From the NCBI RefSeq assembly GCF_017447225.1, contig NZ_JAFSNZ010000114.1, positions 1-35,862 of the forward strand: DNA of 35,862 nucleotides, written 5' to 3'. The translations under genes were made by a program, and so were the position numbers. The notes beneath the pieces are model-generated. The model did not search any database and was not told the DNA's origin. It worked only from the letters and a program-made list of their open reading frames with translations. Numbering within the stretch: the first letter of the stretch is position 1; the number at the start of each line of letters is the position of its first letter. Below are positions 1-8,439 of this stretch, in pieces. The DNA comes from Methanobrevibacter sp. (GTDB lineage Archaea > Methanobacteriota > Methanobacteria > Methanobacteriales > Methanobacteriaceae).

Positions 1-238
1 CTTCCTCTTCTTCTTCAGCTTCAGCTGCTGCTGGTGCAGCTGCTGCAGGAGCTGCTGCTGCCATAGCAGTAGTTTCCATAGCTTCGTCGATGTCAACATC
101 TTCTAAAGCTGCGATTAAAGCTTTGATTCTAGCATCGTCAGCTTCAATTCCTGCTGCTTCAATAATACTTTTAACATTTTCTTCGTTAATATCTTTTTCT
201 GCACTGTGCAAAATCATTGCCGCATATATATATTCCAT
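1..238 (-). CDS. rpl12: Ribosomal protein L12 (archaeal P1 type), partial, cut by left edge
   Basis: Acidic stalk protein that binds the C-terminus of P0/L10 and recruits translation GTPases. The visible 79 residues begin [13 protein letters not shown], the typical helical dimerisation domain of archaeal P1/L12. An Ala-rich hinge follows and then the start of a Glu run at the window edge; the terminal conserved tail lies outside. The ATG at 238 has a GGTGAT Shine-Dalgarno three bases upstream. It is the last gene of rpl1-rplP0-rpl12, 60 nt after rplP0, the order expected in archaea. Family identification is firm; the end is missing only because of the window. Confidence 0.93.
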   Translation of the reverse strand, partial: MEYIYAAMILHSAEKDINEENVKSIIEAAGIEADDARIKALIAALEDVDIDEAMETTAMAAAAPAAAAPAAAEAEEEEE

Positions 239-298
239 GTTATCACCATTAGTTTATTTAAATAATTGTTTGTATCTTAAAAAATTTTAAATTAAATT

Positions 299-1312
299 TT
301 AACCAAAGAGAGCTCCTAATCCAGCCATTGCTGTTTCTTCGGATGCTTCTTCCTCTTCTTCCTCTTCTTCTACTTCCTCTTCTTCAGCTTCTTCTGCTAC
401 TGGAGCTGCTGCTACAGCAACACTAGATAATTTTTCAGCCAATTCGTCATCGATTGCACCTTCTTTATCAGCGACAGCTGATGCAATAGCTAACATTTTA
501 GCTTGTGCGAGTCCGATAATTGGTTCTGAAGTTTCTGAAGTTAATATTGCTGCTTCTACACCAACATTAATTGCTCTGGTGTATGCGAGAGTAATGATTG
601 TGGAAATAGTTTCATCAGTAGGTATAGCTGCATTAACAGATAAATTAAACGCTTTAGCGAAAGCACTTTGAACATCTGCTAAAGTTTGTTCCTCATCGAT
701 TGCAAGTACTTCTGAAGTATAAATTGCTTCATCTTCGTATACTGCTTTTAAATCAATTCCTACTTCCATTGGATTAATATCCATTCTTGATAAGGTAGCT
801 GCAACACTTTTAGATACTTCTTCGCCTGCTTCGACAACAACAGTATCTTTTTGAACTACAATTTTACCTTTTTCGATTTTTGCAGGAATTCCAACTTGCT
901 GTAATTCACCTAAGAAAGGACCTGGTTCAAATCCTGTATCACCAGCCGGTACAACAATATCTTCAGGAGCAATGGTTCCCGGTTTAGCAGGAGCAGAAGT
1001 TTTGCTGTCTTCCAATATTTTGTACAATTTGAAAGGATTCATTTCAGTAGCAATAAGTGCAATTTGACCATCCATATGTCCAGACAAATCAACAATGTTG
1101 TTTTTACTAGCATTACAATCTTCAAGAGCTAAATCAATAAGGTTTTTCTTAGACATTCTGATAACAGCTTTACCTTTGAGGTTTTTTCTCATTTCTTGGA
1201 GCTGTTTTGCTGGAATGTTTAATAAATCGACAATACCAACAACATCATATTGGTCTATGATACCTTTGAGCTCAATAACTTCTTCTTTTTTCCATTCAGC
1301 AACATGAGCCAT
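299..1312 (-). CDS. rplP0: Ribosomal protein P0 (L10), stalk base
   Basis: Stalk base of the large subunit; binds 23S rRNA together with L11 and carries several L12 dimers. The 337-residue length fits archaeal P0. The N-terminal rRNA-binding domain starts [13 protein letters not shown] central insertion domain (about residues 110-180) contains [14 protein letters not shown]. The C-terminal helical region holds the L12-binding spine, followed by a long Glu run and the P-protein tail GLGALFG. The ATG has GGTGATCTA directly upstream, and its A is also the last base of the rpl1 stop (TAATG), so translation is probably coupled. Confidence 0.97.
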   Translation of the reverse strand: MAHVAEWKKEEVIELKGIIDQYDVVGIVDLLNIPAKQLQEMRKNLKGKAVIRMSKKNLIDLALEDCNASKNNIVDLSGHMDGQIALIATEMNPFKLYKILEDSKTSAPAKPGTIAPEDIVVPAGDTGFEPGPFLGELQQVGIPAKIEKGKIVVQKDTVVVEAGEEVSKSVAATLSRMDINPMEVGIDLKAVYEDEAIYTSEVLAIDEEQTLADVQSAFAKAFNLSVNAAIPTDETISTIITLAYTRAINVGVEAAILTSETSEPIIGLAQAKMLAIASAVADKEGAIDDELAEKLSSVAVAAAPVAEEAEEEEVEEEEEEEEASEETAMAGLGALFG

Positions 1313-1950
1313 TAGATCACCCTCACAGTTGGACCCATAGTTGTTTTAATAAACATGGATTTTATTTGACTTCTTCCTTTTTCTAAATTGCGGTCTAAGA
1401 CTGTAAGAACAGTTTCCACATTTTCAGCTATGTCTTCCTCGGACATGTCTTGGCTTCCGACAACAATTTGAATACTTGGTTGTTGTTTTACACCAACTTT
1501 GACAGTACTTTGTAATCTTTCTAAAAGAGGGTCAAGTTTGATACTAGCTGGCACAGGTTTTGGCATTTTGTTACGAGGACCAAGAATTGGACCTAGGAAC
1601 CTACCAACAAGTGGCATCATATCAGCTTGAGCTATGAAGAAATCGACAGAGTTTGCTGCTTTTTTAGCTGCTTTCCTATCTTTTCCTAACTCTTCTAAAT
1701 CTGTTTTGTTGATTACAAGATCGAGGCCTGCATCTTTAGCTTGAACAATGAGTTCCCCATCAGCTATGACTCCGATTTTTACCTCTTTGCCACGGCCGTT
1801 AGGAAGAGTAACTTCCTCATTAAACCTATTTTCTGGCCTTTTGACATCTAAGTCACGGATATTAATAATAATATCTACTGACTCTGTGAAGTTTCTCGGC
1901 TTTGATTGTTCTTTTGCCTCCTTCACCGCATTAACTATATCTTGTGTCAT
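1312..1950 (-). CDS. rpl1: Ribosomal protein L1
   Basis: Large-subunit protein of the mobile L1 stalk; in several bacteria and methanogens L1 is also a translational repressor of its own operon. The chosen start ([15 protein letters not shown], 212 residues) is ATG 1950, because a GGGGGA Shine-Dalgarno lies seven bases upstream. The in-frame ATG at 1980 would add ten residues but sits inside a hairpin arm and has no ribosome binding site. Family motifs include [17 protein letters not shown] in the middle of the protein. The stop overlaps the rplP0 start by one base. A leader hairpin (separate entry) abuts the Shine-Dalgarno. Confidence 0.96.
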   Translation of the reverse strand: MTQDIVNAVKEAKEQSKPRNFTESVDIIINIRDLDVKRPENRFNEEVTLPNGRGKEVKIGVIADGELIVQAKDAGLDLVINKTDLEELGKDRKAAKKAANSVDFFIAQADMMPLVGRFLGPILGPRNKMPKPVPASIKLDPLLERLQSTVKVGVKQQPSIQIVVGSQDMSEEDIAENVETVLTVLDRNLEKGRSQIKSMFIKTTMGPTVRVI

Positions 1951-1956
1951 ATTCGT

Positions 1957-1983
1957 CCCCCATGAACATTTTCTGTTCATTGG
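1957..1983 (-). promoter_or_regulatory. Leader hairpin abutting the rpl1 Shine-Dalgarno
   Basis: On the minus strand ATGAACA (1980-1974), loop GAAAA, TGTTCAT (1968-1962) form a perfect 7-bp stem. Two more pairs, CC (1983-1982) with GG (1961-1960), are possible if A1981 bulges out, and would pull part of the GGGGG Shine-Dalgarno (1961-1957) into the stem. The structure is seen in the sequence; a role in L1 autoregulation is inference from L1-operon control known in methanococci. Confidence 0.55.
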
Positions 1984-2043
1984 CTATTTTGGTTTCATGA
2001 GAATCGATTACAAGAAAAAATTCTTCACGATTGCATGAATTAA

Positions 2044-2094
2044 AAACAGTATATCAATTATAATTCGTAAATCATAACATCATATACACTGTTT
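2044..2094 (-). promoter_or_regulatory. Imperfect inverted repeat between rpl11 and rpl1
   Basis: AAACAG-TATAT (2044-2054) can pair with ATATA-CA-CTGTTT (2082-2094), giving 11 bp with a two-base bulge and a 27-nt AT-rich loop. It lies in the unusually long 175-nt gap between rpl11 and rpl1, where the other junctions in this block are overlaps. It may be part of the rpl1 leader or an internal promoter; TATA-like stretches are present, but AT richness makes them weak evidence. Confidence 0.3.
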
Positions 2095-2125
2095 ACATAT
2101 TAACTTAAATTTTATTAACTGATAT

Positions 2126-2608
2126 CTATTCTAATAAGATATCATCATATTTACCAGCATCTACATCTTTTTGTGCTTCTCTTGGGTCTTTACCATCTAC
2201 AGATAATCCCATACTTACACAGGTTCCCATAACTTCTTTCACACCTGCTTTGTAATCGTTAGAGAGTAATGAATCGAATTTCATTCTAGCGATTTTTAAA
2301 GCGGTTTCAATTGGTAAGTCATTGATAATATCTAAACCTGGTTCGTGAGAAGCTTTTTCGATGCCTAATTCTTGCATGATTAAAGCTGTAGTTGGTGGAG
2401 TACCGATTTCAATTTCGAAATCTTTTGTATCCCTATCAATGGTAACTTTAATAGGTACTTTCATACCTGCAAAGTCAGCACTTTTTTTATTAATTTCGTC
2501 AACTACTTGCATCATGTTAATACCGAAAGGTCCTAAAGCTGGGCCTAATGGAGGTCCAGGAGTAGCGCTTCCACCTTCGATAAGAACTTCGACTGTATCT
2601 TTAGCCAT
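2126..2608 (-). CDS. rpl11: Ribosomal protein L11
   Basis: Binds the GTPase-associated centre of 23S rRNA at the base of the stalk. The 160-residue length is usual for archaea. The N-terminal domain has the hallmark [20 protein letters not shown] (about residues 12-31), and the C-terminal rRNA-binding domain includes [15 protein letters not shown] near the end. The ATG at 2608 overlaps the spt5 stop by one base, implying coupled translation. Confidence 0.97.
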   Translation of the reverse strand: MAKDTVEVLIEGGSATPGPPLGPALGPFGINMMQVVDEINKKSADFAGMKVPIKVTIDRDTKDFEIEIGTPPTTALIMQELGIEKASHEPGLDIINDLPIETALKIARMKFDSLLSNDYKAGVKEVMGTCVSMGLSVDGKDPREAQKDVDAGKYDDILLE

Positions 2609-3075
2609 CAGTCAGCCTCCTTTTGAATTATTCTTATTTGATCAGCTTTAACAGTTACCGGAATCGGAACTGCTGCTTCTATTAACTCAAGAACAACTTC
2701 TTCACGTGATTCATCAATACGAACCACTTTAGCTCTTTCACCTTTAAATGGACCAGAAATAAGTTCGACAATACTTCCTTTTTGAATTGAGGAAATAATA
2801 GGTTCTGGTTTCAAGAATCTTTTTGCTTCTTCAAAGGTAATTCCACCCTTACCTTCAACAACACCTCTTAAATGTTGTACTTTTAAGTTAGGATTTCTTA
2901 AATCTATTTTTGTATCAGATTCAACTAAAATATACCCTTTTAAAGATTCCGGGACAAGAATTGAAGAAATACCTACACCAGGCATTTTAGCTTTACGTGC
3001 TAAAAGTCTAGCAACATTTCTTTCCTGACCTACAGAGGTTTTTAGAGCATATATGGAACTATTAGTATCTTCCAT
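2608..3075 (-). CDS. spt5: Transcription elongation factor Spt5 (NusG homologue)
   Basis: Binds the RNA polymerase clamp with Spt4, closes the DNA channel and promotes processivity. The 155 residues hold an NGN domain (about 8-90; starts [16 protein letters not shown], with GYILVESD) and a KOW domain (about 98-150, with [18 protein letters not shown]). It is the usual neighbour of secE and rpl11. It overlaps rpl11 by one base and is preceded by a 235-nt gap that probably contains the promoter of the spt5-ribosomal block. Confidence 0.95.
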   Translation of the reverse strand: MEDTNSSIYALKTSVGQERNVARLLARKAKMPGVGISSILVPESLKGYILVESDTKIDLRNPNLKVQHLRGVVEGKGGITFEEAKRFLKPEPIISSIQKGSIVELISGPFKGERAKVVRIDESREEVVLELIEAAVPIPVTVKADQIRIIQKEAD

Positions 3076-3199
3076 GAAAAATTCACCTATTTCAATATTC
3101 TTATTGTTAATAAAATCATATATTAAGTTAAAAGTTATTATAAAAACAATGTAACAAGATAAAATAATCTTGTAAAATAGATTTCTATAATATGAATAT

Positions 3200-3222
3200 A
3201 TCTATATATTATAGTATATATA
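3200..3222 (-). promoter_or_regulatory. Probable TATA region of the spt5-rpl operon
   Basis: The minus strand reads a near-uninterrupted TATA tract (CTATATATACTATAATATATAG) about 125-147 nt upstream of the spt5 start. It is the best archaeal promoter candidate in the secE-spt5 gap, but the whole gap is AT-rich, so the exact box is uncertain. Confidence 0.4.
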
Positions 3223-3223
3223 G

Positions 3224-3249
3224 TTTTCAAAAAAACGATATTTTGAAAA
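3224..3249. promoter_or_regulatory. Perfect 9-bp inverted repeat upstream of the spt5 TATA tract
   Basis: TTTTCAAAA (3224-3232), spacer AAACGATA, TTTTGAAAA (3241-3249). It immediately precedes the putative TATA box in the direction of spt5 transcription, where archaeal regulators often bind. It could instead be part of the secE transcript 3' end, but the T-run right after secE (3290-3308) is the more likely terminator. Function unknown. Confidence 0.4.
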
Positions 3250-3310
3250 TAAAATTAAAATTTTATCATAATTAATTTGGGATCAAGATTGAAAAAAATA
3301 AAAAAAGGTT

Positions 3311-3490
3311 TTATAAACCAATCAATTGACCAACTAAAACTATAACAAAACCAATAACACCGATGATTAAAACACCTAATGCGGTAATTTTAGCTAAATC
3401 AAAGTATTCATTTCTATCTGGTTTTCTTGAAACTTTTAATACCCTTTTACTGTCTTTAACAAATCTATCAAAACGTTCTTGTACATTCAT
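3311..3490 (-). CDS. secE: Preprotein translocase subunit SecE (Sec61 gamma)
   Basis: Small tail-anchored clamp subunit of the SecYEG channel. The 59 residues begin MNVQERFDRFVKDSKRVLKV, an amphipathic N-terminal helix. The motif SRKPDRNEYFDLAK follows, then a single membrane helix (about 37-58, ALGVLIIGVIGFVIVLVGQL). Length, topology and the KPDR-EY-AK signature fit archaeal SecE. It sits between ftsZ and spt5, the standard archaeal position. GGGT lies 8-11 nt upstream of the ATG. The gene is easily missed because it is so short. Confidence 0.93.
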   Translation of the reverse strand: MNVQERFDRFVKDSKRVLKVSRKPDRNEYFDLAKITALGVLIIGVIGFVIVLVGQLIGL

Positions 3491-3612
3491 TTAAATACCC
3501 AAAATAAAAAATTTAGTAAATTATAACAAAATAATAATGTAATTATTTTGAATTTATTAATTAATAAAGTTTTCTATAAATCCAAAAAATATAAAAAATT
3601 TATATGATGGAT

Positions 3613-4749
3613 TTAGAAAATACCATCAATAAAATCATCTAACTGATCAGTAGTGCTTTGAGCTTCGCCAGCAGATTCATCATCAGCATCGTCGAAATCA
3701 GCATTAGATACTCCATCACCGGATTCAATGCCTGAAACAACAATGGTTGTTCTGACAGTGCTTTGTAATGAAGGATCAAGTTGAGCACCCCAAATAATAT
3801 TAGCTTCAGGATCTAATTTGTCAGCAACAACTTGCACGATTTTTTCAGATTCATGTAATGTTAAATCTTCACCACTGGAAATGTTAATTAAAGCACCAGT
3901 AGCATTTGAAATATCAATATCAAGTAAAGGACTGCTTAAAGCTTCATGTACAGATTCCAATGCTCTGTCTCCAGAGTCGGATTCACCCATACCAATCATT
4001 GCCATACCAGAGCATTCCATGATACTTTTAATATCTGCGAAGTCCAAACTTACAATACCTGGTTTTGTAATTAATTCAGTGATTCCTTTGACAGCTCTTC
4101 CTAAAATTTCATCAGAAACTAAAAATGCTTTAGTCAATGGGAGATTTGGAGCAACTTCCAATAATTTGTCATTAGGAATAATAATCACGGTATCAGCTGC
4201 TTCTTTGAGTTTTTCTAAACCTTCATCAGCATTATTTCTTCTTCTAATGCCTTCAGCTGAGAATGGCATTGTAACAACAGCCACAGTCAATGCACCTAAT
4301 TTTTTAGCGATTTTTGCTACAATAGGGGCAGAACCAGTACCGGTTCCTCCACCAAGACCGCAGGTAACAAATACCATATCTGCGCCTTCAAGAGATTCTC
4401 TTATTTCATCTTCGGTTTCTTCAGCACATTCTTCACCAATGCTTGGATCTCCTCCTGCACCTAAACCGCCGGAAGTTTTTCTACCTAAGAGAATTTTTTT
4501 ATCGGATTGACTGTAATATAAGTCTTGAGCATCAGTATTGACTGTGATTGTGTCTGCACCTTCAATACCAATTTCAGATAATCTTGAAATTGTGTTGTTT
4601 CCGGCACCACCGGCACCAACAACAAAAATATTAGTTTTTTGGATAAACCCGATTAAATCATCGTCAATATCGGATGTAATAGTTTTTTTGGAATCTACTT
4701 TTTCCATTCTTTCTTCAGATTCTTTGATTGCATCATCTATAAATTTCAC
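3613..4749 (-). CDS. ftsZ: Cell division protein FtsZ
   Basis: Tubulin-like GTPase that forms the division ring. The 378 residues contain the N-terminal GTP-binding fold with [10 protein letters not shown] (about 44-53), the tubulin signature [10 protein letters not shown] (about 131-140), [13 protein letters not shown], and a C-terminal domain with the conserved [11 protein letters not shown] variable acidic linker leads to the short C-terminal peptide LDDFIDGIF, the binding tail for SepF-type anchors. The start is GTG (4749) with GGGG upstream. It lies 122 nt upstream of secE and probably has its own promoter in the 126-nt gap beyond 4749. Confidence 0.97.
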   Translation of the reverse strand: MKFIDDAIKESEERMEKVDSKKTITSDIDDDLIGFIQKTNIFVVGAGGAGNNTISRLSEIGIEGADTITVNTDAQDLYYSQSDKKILLGRKTSGGLGAGGDPSIGEECAEETEDEIRESLEGADMVFVTCGLGGGTGTGSAPIVAKIAKKLGALTVAVVTMPFSAEGIRRRNNADEGLEKLKEAADTVIIIPNDKLLEVAPNLPLTKAFLVSDEILGRAVKGITELITKPGIVSLDFADIKSIMECSGMAMIGMGESDSGDRALESVHEALSSPLLDIDISNATGALINISSGEDLTLHESEKIVQVVADKLDPEANIIWGAQLDPSLQSTVRTTIVVSGIESGDGVSNADFDDADDESAGEAQSTTDQLDDFIDGIF

Positions 4750-4875
4750 GAACTAACCCCACATACGTTCTTAAAAATAATTGTTAAATATTTCTGTTTA
4801 AACTAATATTTAAATGCAACTATATTATTGAAAAAAATTAAAAAATAGTGTTAAAAAAATGAAATATTTGAGAAT

Positions 4876-5439
4876 TTAATCTCTTGGCATTGCAATTATT
4901 TCATGTATTTTTAAATCGAACAGGTCTTTTGCATTGACTGGCGTTAATATTACTGCAGTATCCACTCCAGAACCTCTGCCACCAATAGCTATGATTTCTT
5001 CACCTACAGGTATTAACCCTGCATCAGCAGCCATTATTGATATTTCACATGCAACCTTAACACCATGGGAAATCATACGAAGCGTATCTGCAACAATGTC
5101 CAGTGGAGCATACCCCCCATATTTATTTGTTACGCCACGGTTTGCACCGCTGAACGCATGGGAACCAATAAATGTGGAAATGCCTTTTTCCTCAAGAGCA
5201 TCCAGCATTTCATCGCTGATGTCTAATGTATTTTCTTCCTTGAATCCTGAATGATGGGTTACATTAACTATTTCTGCATCCCCGTTGACTGCATCATATA
5301 ATTTCAATGCGGATTTACCGGTTGAAGAAGCAATGACAATAGTATCAATATCATCAGATTCATCCAGCCTTTCTTTTACGGCAGCTATCAATTCGTCTGT
5401 GTAATCTTCGCCCTGTTTTTCAAAGTATGTTATTTTCAT
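4876..5439 (-). CDS. Pyruvate kinase alpha/beta (C-terminal)-domain-like protein
   Basis: The 187 residues resemble the stand-alone archaeal proteins related to the C-terminal domain of pyruvate kinase (PF02887-like, COG1751). Visible features are IDTIVIASSTGKSALKL near the N-terminus, NVTHHSGF, the glycine-rich middle GANRGVTNKYGGYAP, and EIIAIGGRGSGVDTAVIL near the end. There is no pyruvate kinase catalytic barrel, so it is not itself a kinase; the natural ligand is unknown. It has a strong GGTGA ribosome binding site and is transcribed divergently from the F420-ligase-like gene across only 50 nt. Confidence 0.7.
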   Translation of the reverse strand: MKITYFEKQGEDYTDELIAAVKERLDESDDIDTIVIASSTGKSALKLYDAVNGDAEIVNVTHHSGFKEENTLDISDEMLDALEEKGISTFIGSHAFSGANRGVTNKYGGYAPLDIVADTLRMISHGVKVACEISIMAADAGLIPVGEEIIAIGGRGSGVDTAVILTPVNAKDLFDLKIHEIIAMPRD

Positions 5440-5489
5440 TCAACTCACCTTTTAAATAACATTATGCAATATATAATATTTAAGATAGC

Positions 5490-6344
5490 ATGATTGATGA
5501 AAATATAAAACATGTAATCAATGGAGATTACATTGTAATTCCAATTGAAACAGGATACATAAAACCGAATGAAGATTTAAGCTCCATAATAAATCCTGCA
5601 CGTGAACTGATGGAAAATGGAGATTATCTGGTGATAGCGGAAACTCCAATATCCGTTTCACAGGGAAGACTGGTTGATGAGGCAGAATACACCCCATCAC
5701 TTACAGCCAAATTCCTGACAACCGTTTGGAGCAAATACCTTTGGGGATACATATTGGGACCTTTACTTAAAATCAAAAAAAGAACCATAAAAAATTTAAG
5801 AAGATTACCCGAAGAAACTAAAGCGCATAAAGAAGTGGTTCTGCAGTTATATGGTCTAAAACATGCACTTAAACCTGCATCAGAAGCAGGAATTGATTTA
5901 AGTAATGCTCCAGGAACATGCGTTTCACTTTTGCCTGAAGACCCTGAAAAGGTTGCATGTGAAATTAAAGAAGATATCGGAAAGGATGTCTGTGTCATGA
6001 TAATTGATACCGATGCGACATATATGAAAAACGGAAAATATTTCACAGGACTTCCAATAGCCATTGACGGAATCAAGGCGGACATGGGATTTTTCGGTTA
6101 TGTTAAAGGCCAGTTGAGCGAAAATATGGGATCAACACCGCTCGGATGCAGCGAAAAGATAAGTGTTGAGGAAGGCCTGAAAATAGCAAACATTGCAGAA
6201 GATTATCAGAAGTCCCTGTCAACTGAAATGAAAACCATTCACAGTGTGAAAAAGGTTTTAGGAACTTCTGAAAGCGAAGTGACAATTGAGGCTCTCGACA
6301 GCATAACCCATACCCCTGCAGTAATCATCAGAAAAATCAACTAA
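5490..6344 (+). CDS. Coenzyme F420-0:L-glutamate ligase-like protein
   Basis: The 284 residues show the CofE-type fold (PF01996-like): GDYLVIAETPISVSQGRLVD near residues 42-61, GTCVSLLPEDPEKVACEI, and VMIIDTDATYM followed by IAIDGIKADMGFFGYVKGQ. CofE adds glutamates to F420-0 with GTP. This protein is longer and looks divergent from the canonical enzyme, with a basic insert around residues 93-106 (KIKKRTIKNLRRLP). It may therefore be a paralogue acting on another substrate. Divergent from the pyruvate-kinase-C-like gene; no clear Shine-Dalgarno before the ATG. Confidence 0.55.
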   Translation: MIDENIKHVINGDYIVIPIETGYIKPNEDLSSIINPARELMENGDYLVIAETPISVSQGRLVDEAEYTPSLTAKFLTTVWSKYLWGYILGPLLKIKKRTIKNLRRLPEETKAHKEVVLQLYGLKHALKPASEAGIDLSNAPGTCVSLLPEDPEKVACEIKEDIGKDVCVMIIDTDATYMKNGKYFTGLPIAIDGIKADMGFFGYVKGQLSENMGSTPLGCSEKISVEEGLKIANIAEDYQKSLSTEMKTIHSVKKVLGTSESEVTIEALDSITHTPAVIIRKIN

Positions 6345-6398
6345 CTTTTTATAATAGAAAAAACAAATTACTTATATTATAGTTTTAGGGGTAATTAG

Positions 6399-6938
6399 AT
6401 GATAAATAATCCAATTGTTAACGATTTTTTAGAAGGAATTGTAGATACGGATGATTTAAAAAATGTTAAAGCAATCATCCAAGCATTAATTGATGGAATT
6501 GAAACTGATGAAGCAATTCATGAAAAAACAGACATTAAACTAAATACTGTCAGAAAATTATTATACAAATTGCATGATGCTTCAATAGCTACCTACAAAA
6601 GAAATAAAGACCCTGAAACTCAATGGTTCACATATACCTGGAAATTTGACAAAGAAGAATATGTCGAAAAGATTACTGATTTTTATACAAACAGATTAAA
6701 CGAAAGACAGGAAGCATTAAATAATTTAGAAAATAATCTTTACTTTGTTTGCTGTATGGACCAGGAACACTTCAAAGGAGATTATACTGAGTCTTCCGAA
6801 TATGAATTCTACTGTCCGGTATGTGATTATGAGTTGGAACCATATGATGCTAAAAAAGAGAAAAGCCTATTGAAAAGAAGAATAACCATCGACAAAAAGA
6901 ATTTCAAGAAATTTGAAGATGCAATCAACAAGCAATGA
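6399..6938 (+). CDS. tfe: Transcription initiation factor TFE (TFIIE alpha)
   Basis: Basal factor that binds the RNA polymerase clamp and helps promoter opening. The 179 residues contain an N-terminal extended winged helix (about 1-95, with DIKLNTVRKLLYKLHDA and the wing TYKRNKDPETQWFTYTW), a helical linker, and a C-terminal zinc ribbon (about 115-145). The second zinc knuckle CPVC is intact. The first reads FVCCMDQEH instead of the usual CPxC, so the metal site may be altered. GGGGTAATTAG is a good ribosome binding site. First gene of a probable operon; the stop overlaps the next start (ATGA). Confidence 0.9.
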   Translation: MINNPIVNDFLEGIVDTDDLKNVKAIIQALIDGIETDEAIHEKTDIKLNTVRKLLYKLHDASIATYKRNKDPETQWFTYTWKFDKEEYVEKITDFYTNRLNERQEALNNLENNLYFVCCMDQEHFKGDYTESSEYEFYCPVCDYELEPYDAKKEKSLLKRRITIDKKNFKKFEDAINKQ

Positions 6939-7441
6939 TACAGATGGAAGAAATTGAAATTCTTAAAAAAGAAAAAACACCACAAAATGTTATTGACCAC
7001 TCAATAGCAGTTTGCAAAAAGGCATCAAAAATAGCTGAAAATTTCCCTAAAGCTGACAAAGAGCTGATTAAGACTGGTGCTTTATTGCATGATATCGGAA
7101 GATCAAAAACGCATGATATCACACATGCAGTTGTTGGGTGTGAGATTGCACGTGATTATGGCTATTCCCAGGATGTTTTAAATATCATTGAAAGACATAT
7201 CGGTGCGGGAATTACCAAAGAGGAATCTCGTGCATTAGGTCTTTTTGAAAAATCTTATGTTCCACAAAGTCTGGAAGAGAAAATTGTTGCTCATGCAGAT
7301 AATCTGATTAGCGGAACAAAAGAAGTTGATGTTGATTATGTTATAAAAAAATGGGAATCCCGAATGGAAAACCCTCAAGATAATATTAAACGTTTAATTA
7401 AACTTGATGAAGAATTGATACAAGCTTTTAAGGATGATTAG
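6935..7441 (+). CDS. HD-domain phosphohydrolase (archaeal TIGR00295-like)
   Basis: Metal-dependent HD hydrolase with the expected ligands: H in VIDHSIAVC, the HD pair in GALLHDIGRSK, then H residues in DITHAVVGCEIA and IERHIGAG, and D in VAHADNLISG. The 168-residue length fits the small archaeal family of uncertain substrate. The ATG at 6935 overlaps the tfe stop (ATGA), suggesting translational coupling. A second ATG at 6944 would remove three residues and cannot be excluded. Confidence 0.8.
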   Translation: MIQMEEIEILKKEKTPQNVIDHSIAVCKKASKIAENFPKADKELIKTGALLHDIGRSKTHDITHAVVGCEIARDYGYSQDVLNIIERHIGAGITKEESRALGLFEKSYVPQSLEEKIVAHADNLISGTKEVDVDYVIKKWESRMENPQDNIKRLIKLDEELIQAFKDD

Positions 7442-7443
7442 TT

Positions 7444-8352
7444 ATGAAAGTAATATGTTCAAGTGAAGAGTCTTTGTATAGGCCTGAAGCGGTTAGATGG
7501 AGACAGAGAATGGAGTGGATGAAACCTGTTGGAGACAGTGTTGTTCTGCTTCCGTGCAGTATGAAAAAACCTTATTCAAATTCCAAATCCCACCAGGCAT
7601 TCAGAAAAGTTACCAGATCATTTCAGGAACTTATTGTGACTTCACCATTCGGAATCTGTCCAAGAGAACTTGAAAATACTTTCCCGATACAATCTTACGA
7701 TGTCAGCACAACAGGAACATGGTCACAGGATGAAATTAGGGAAACCGGCAGGCTAATCGAAAAGTATTGTGAAGGCAAAAATGTTATTGCACATCTTGCC
7801 GGAGGATATTTGGAATCATGTGAAGCATTTTTGGATGATTTTACATTAACCTGCAAAAACGGTAAACCCACTTCACCGGATTCAATCTATAACTTACGAA
7901 TGGAACTTAAAAACCATAAAAAAATAAACAGACGGGATAAGGTTTTAAATGAACTTAGATCAATTGCCATTTATCAGTTTGGTCCGAAAGCAAAAGACTT
8001 CATTCCGGATAATGTGAAAACAAAAGGAAGATACCATAAACAGATTATTGTTGATGGAACCCAAATTGCTCTTTTAAATAAAGATTATGGACTTTACCGT
8101 TTGAATCTTGCTGGTGGAGAAATATTGAAGGATTTGGGTATTAATGTGGTGAATATCGATTTCAATCTGGAAACCAATACTGTTTTCGCACCAGGCATTA
8201 ACAAAGCTAGCCACAATATCATCCCTAACGACGAGGTTGTTGTTGTAAAGGACGATGAGGTTGTTGGAGTTGGAAAAGCTATTTTAACTGGTCGTGAAAT
8301 GGAAGAATGTTCAAATGGAATTGGTGTTAAAATCAAGCACCGTGTAAAATAA
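7444..8352 (+). CDS. arcS: Archaeosine synthase ArcS, short form (DUF5591 + PUA)
   Basis: ArcS acts on preQ0-modified G15 of archaeal tRNA during archaeosine formation. The diagnostic motif PCSMKKPYSNSKSH (about residues 37-50) matches the ArcS signature PCx3KPYx2Sx2H. The C-terminal 100 residues look like a PUA RNA-binding domain (from KQIIVDGTQIALL to GIGVKIKHRVK). At 302 residues it lacks the TGT-like N-terminal half found in full-length ArcS. It lies 2 nt after the HD gene, third in the tfe operon. Confidence 0.82.
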   Translation: MKVICSSEESLYRPEAVRWRQRMEWMKPVGDSVVLLPCSMKKPYSNSKSHQAFRKVTRSFQELIVTSPFGICPRELENTFPIQSYDVSTTGTWSQDEIRETGRLIEKYCEGKNVIAHLAGGYLESCEAFLDDFTLTCKNGKPTSPDSIYNLRMELKNHKKINRRDKVLNELRSIAIYQFGPKAKDFIPDNVKTKGRYHKQIIVDGTQIALLNKDYGLYRLNLAGGEILKDLGINVVNIDFNLETNTVFAPGINKASHNIIPNDEVVVVKDDEVVGVGKAILTGREMEECSNGIGVKIKHRVK

Positions 8353-8439
8353 TTTTTGAAAAACAATAATCTTTAAATATGTTATAGAAATATAATAAGT
8401 GTTATACAAATTTATAATGATTTATGAGGTGACTATTAA

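Noticed and set aside
1951-1980. Rpl1 start at ATG 1980 (ten extra residues)
   Set aside because: This ATG is the first arm of a hairpin and lacks a ribosome binding site; GGGGGA precedes ATG 1950 and the resulting N-terminus fits L1.
3200-3222. AT-only palindrome as a functional hairpin
   Set aside because: Alternating TA tracts are self-complementary by composition; I treat it as a TATA region only.
5624-6085. Minus-strand open frame opposite the CofE-like gene, and similar long antisense frames over cdc48, pdxS, ftsZ and lig
   Set aside because: These are shadows of the real genes: no ribosome binding sites, no recognisable domains, Ser/Pro/Ile-biased composition.
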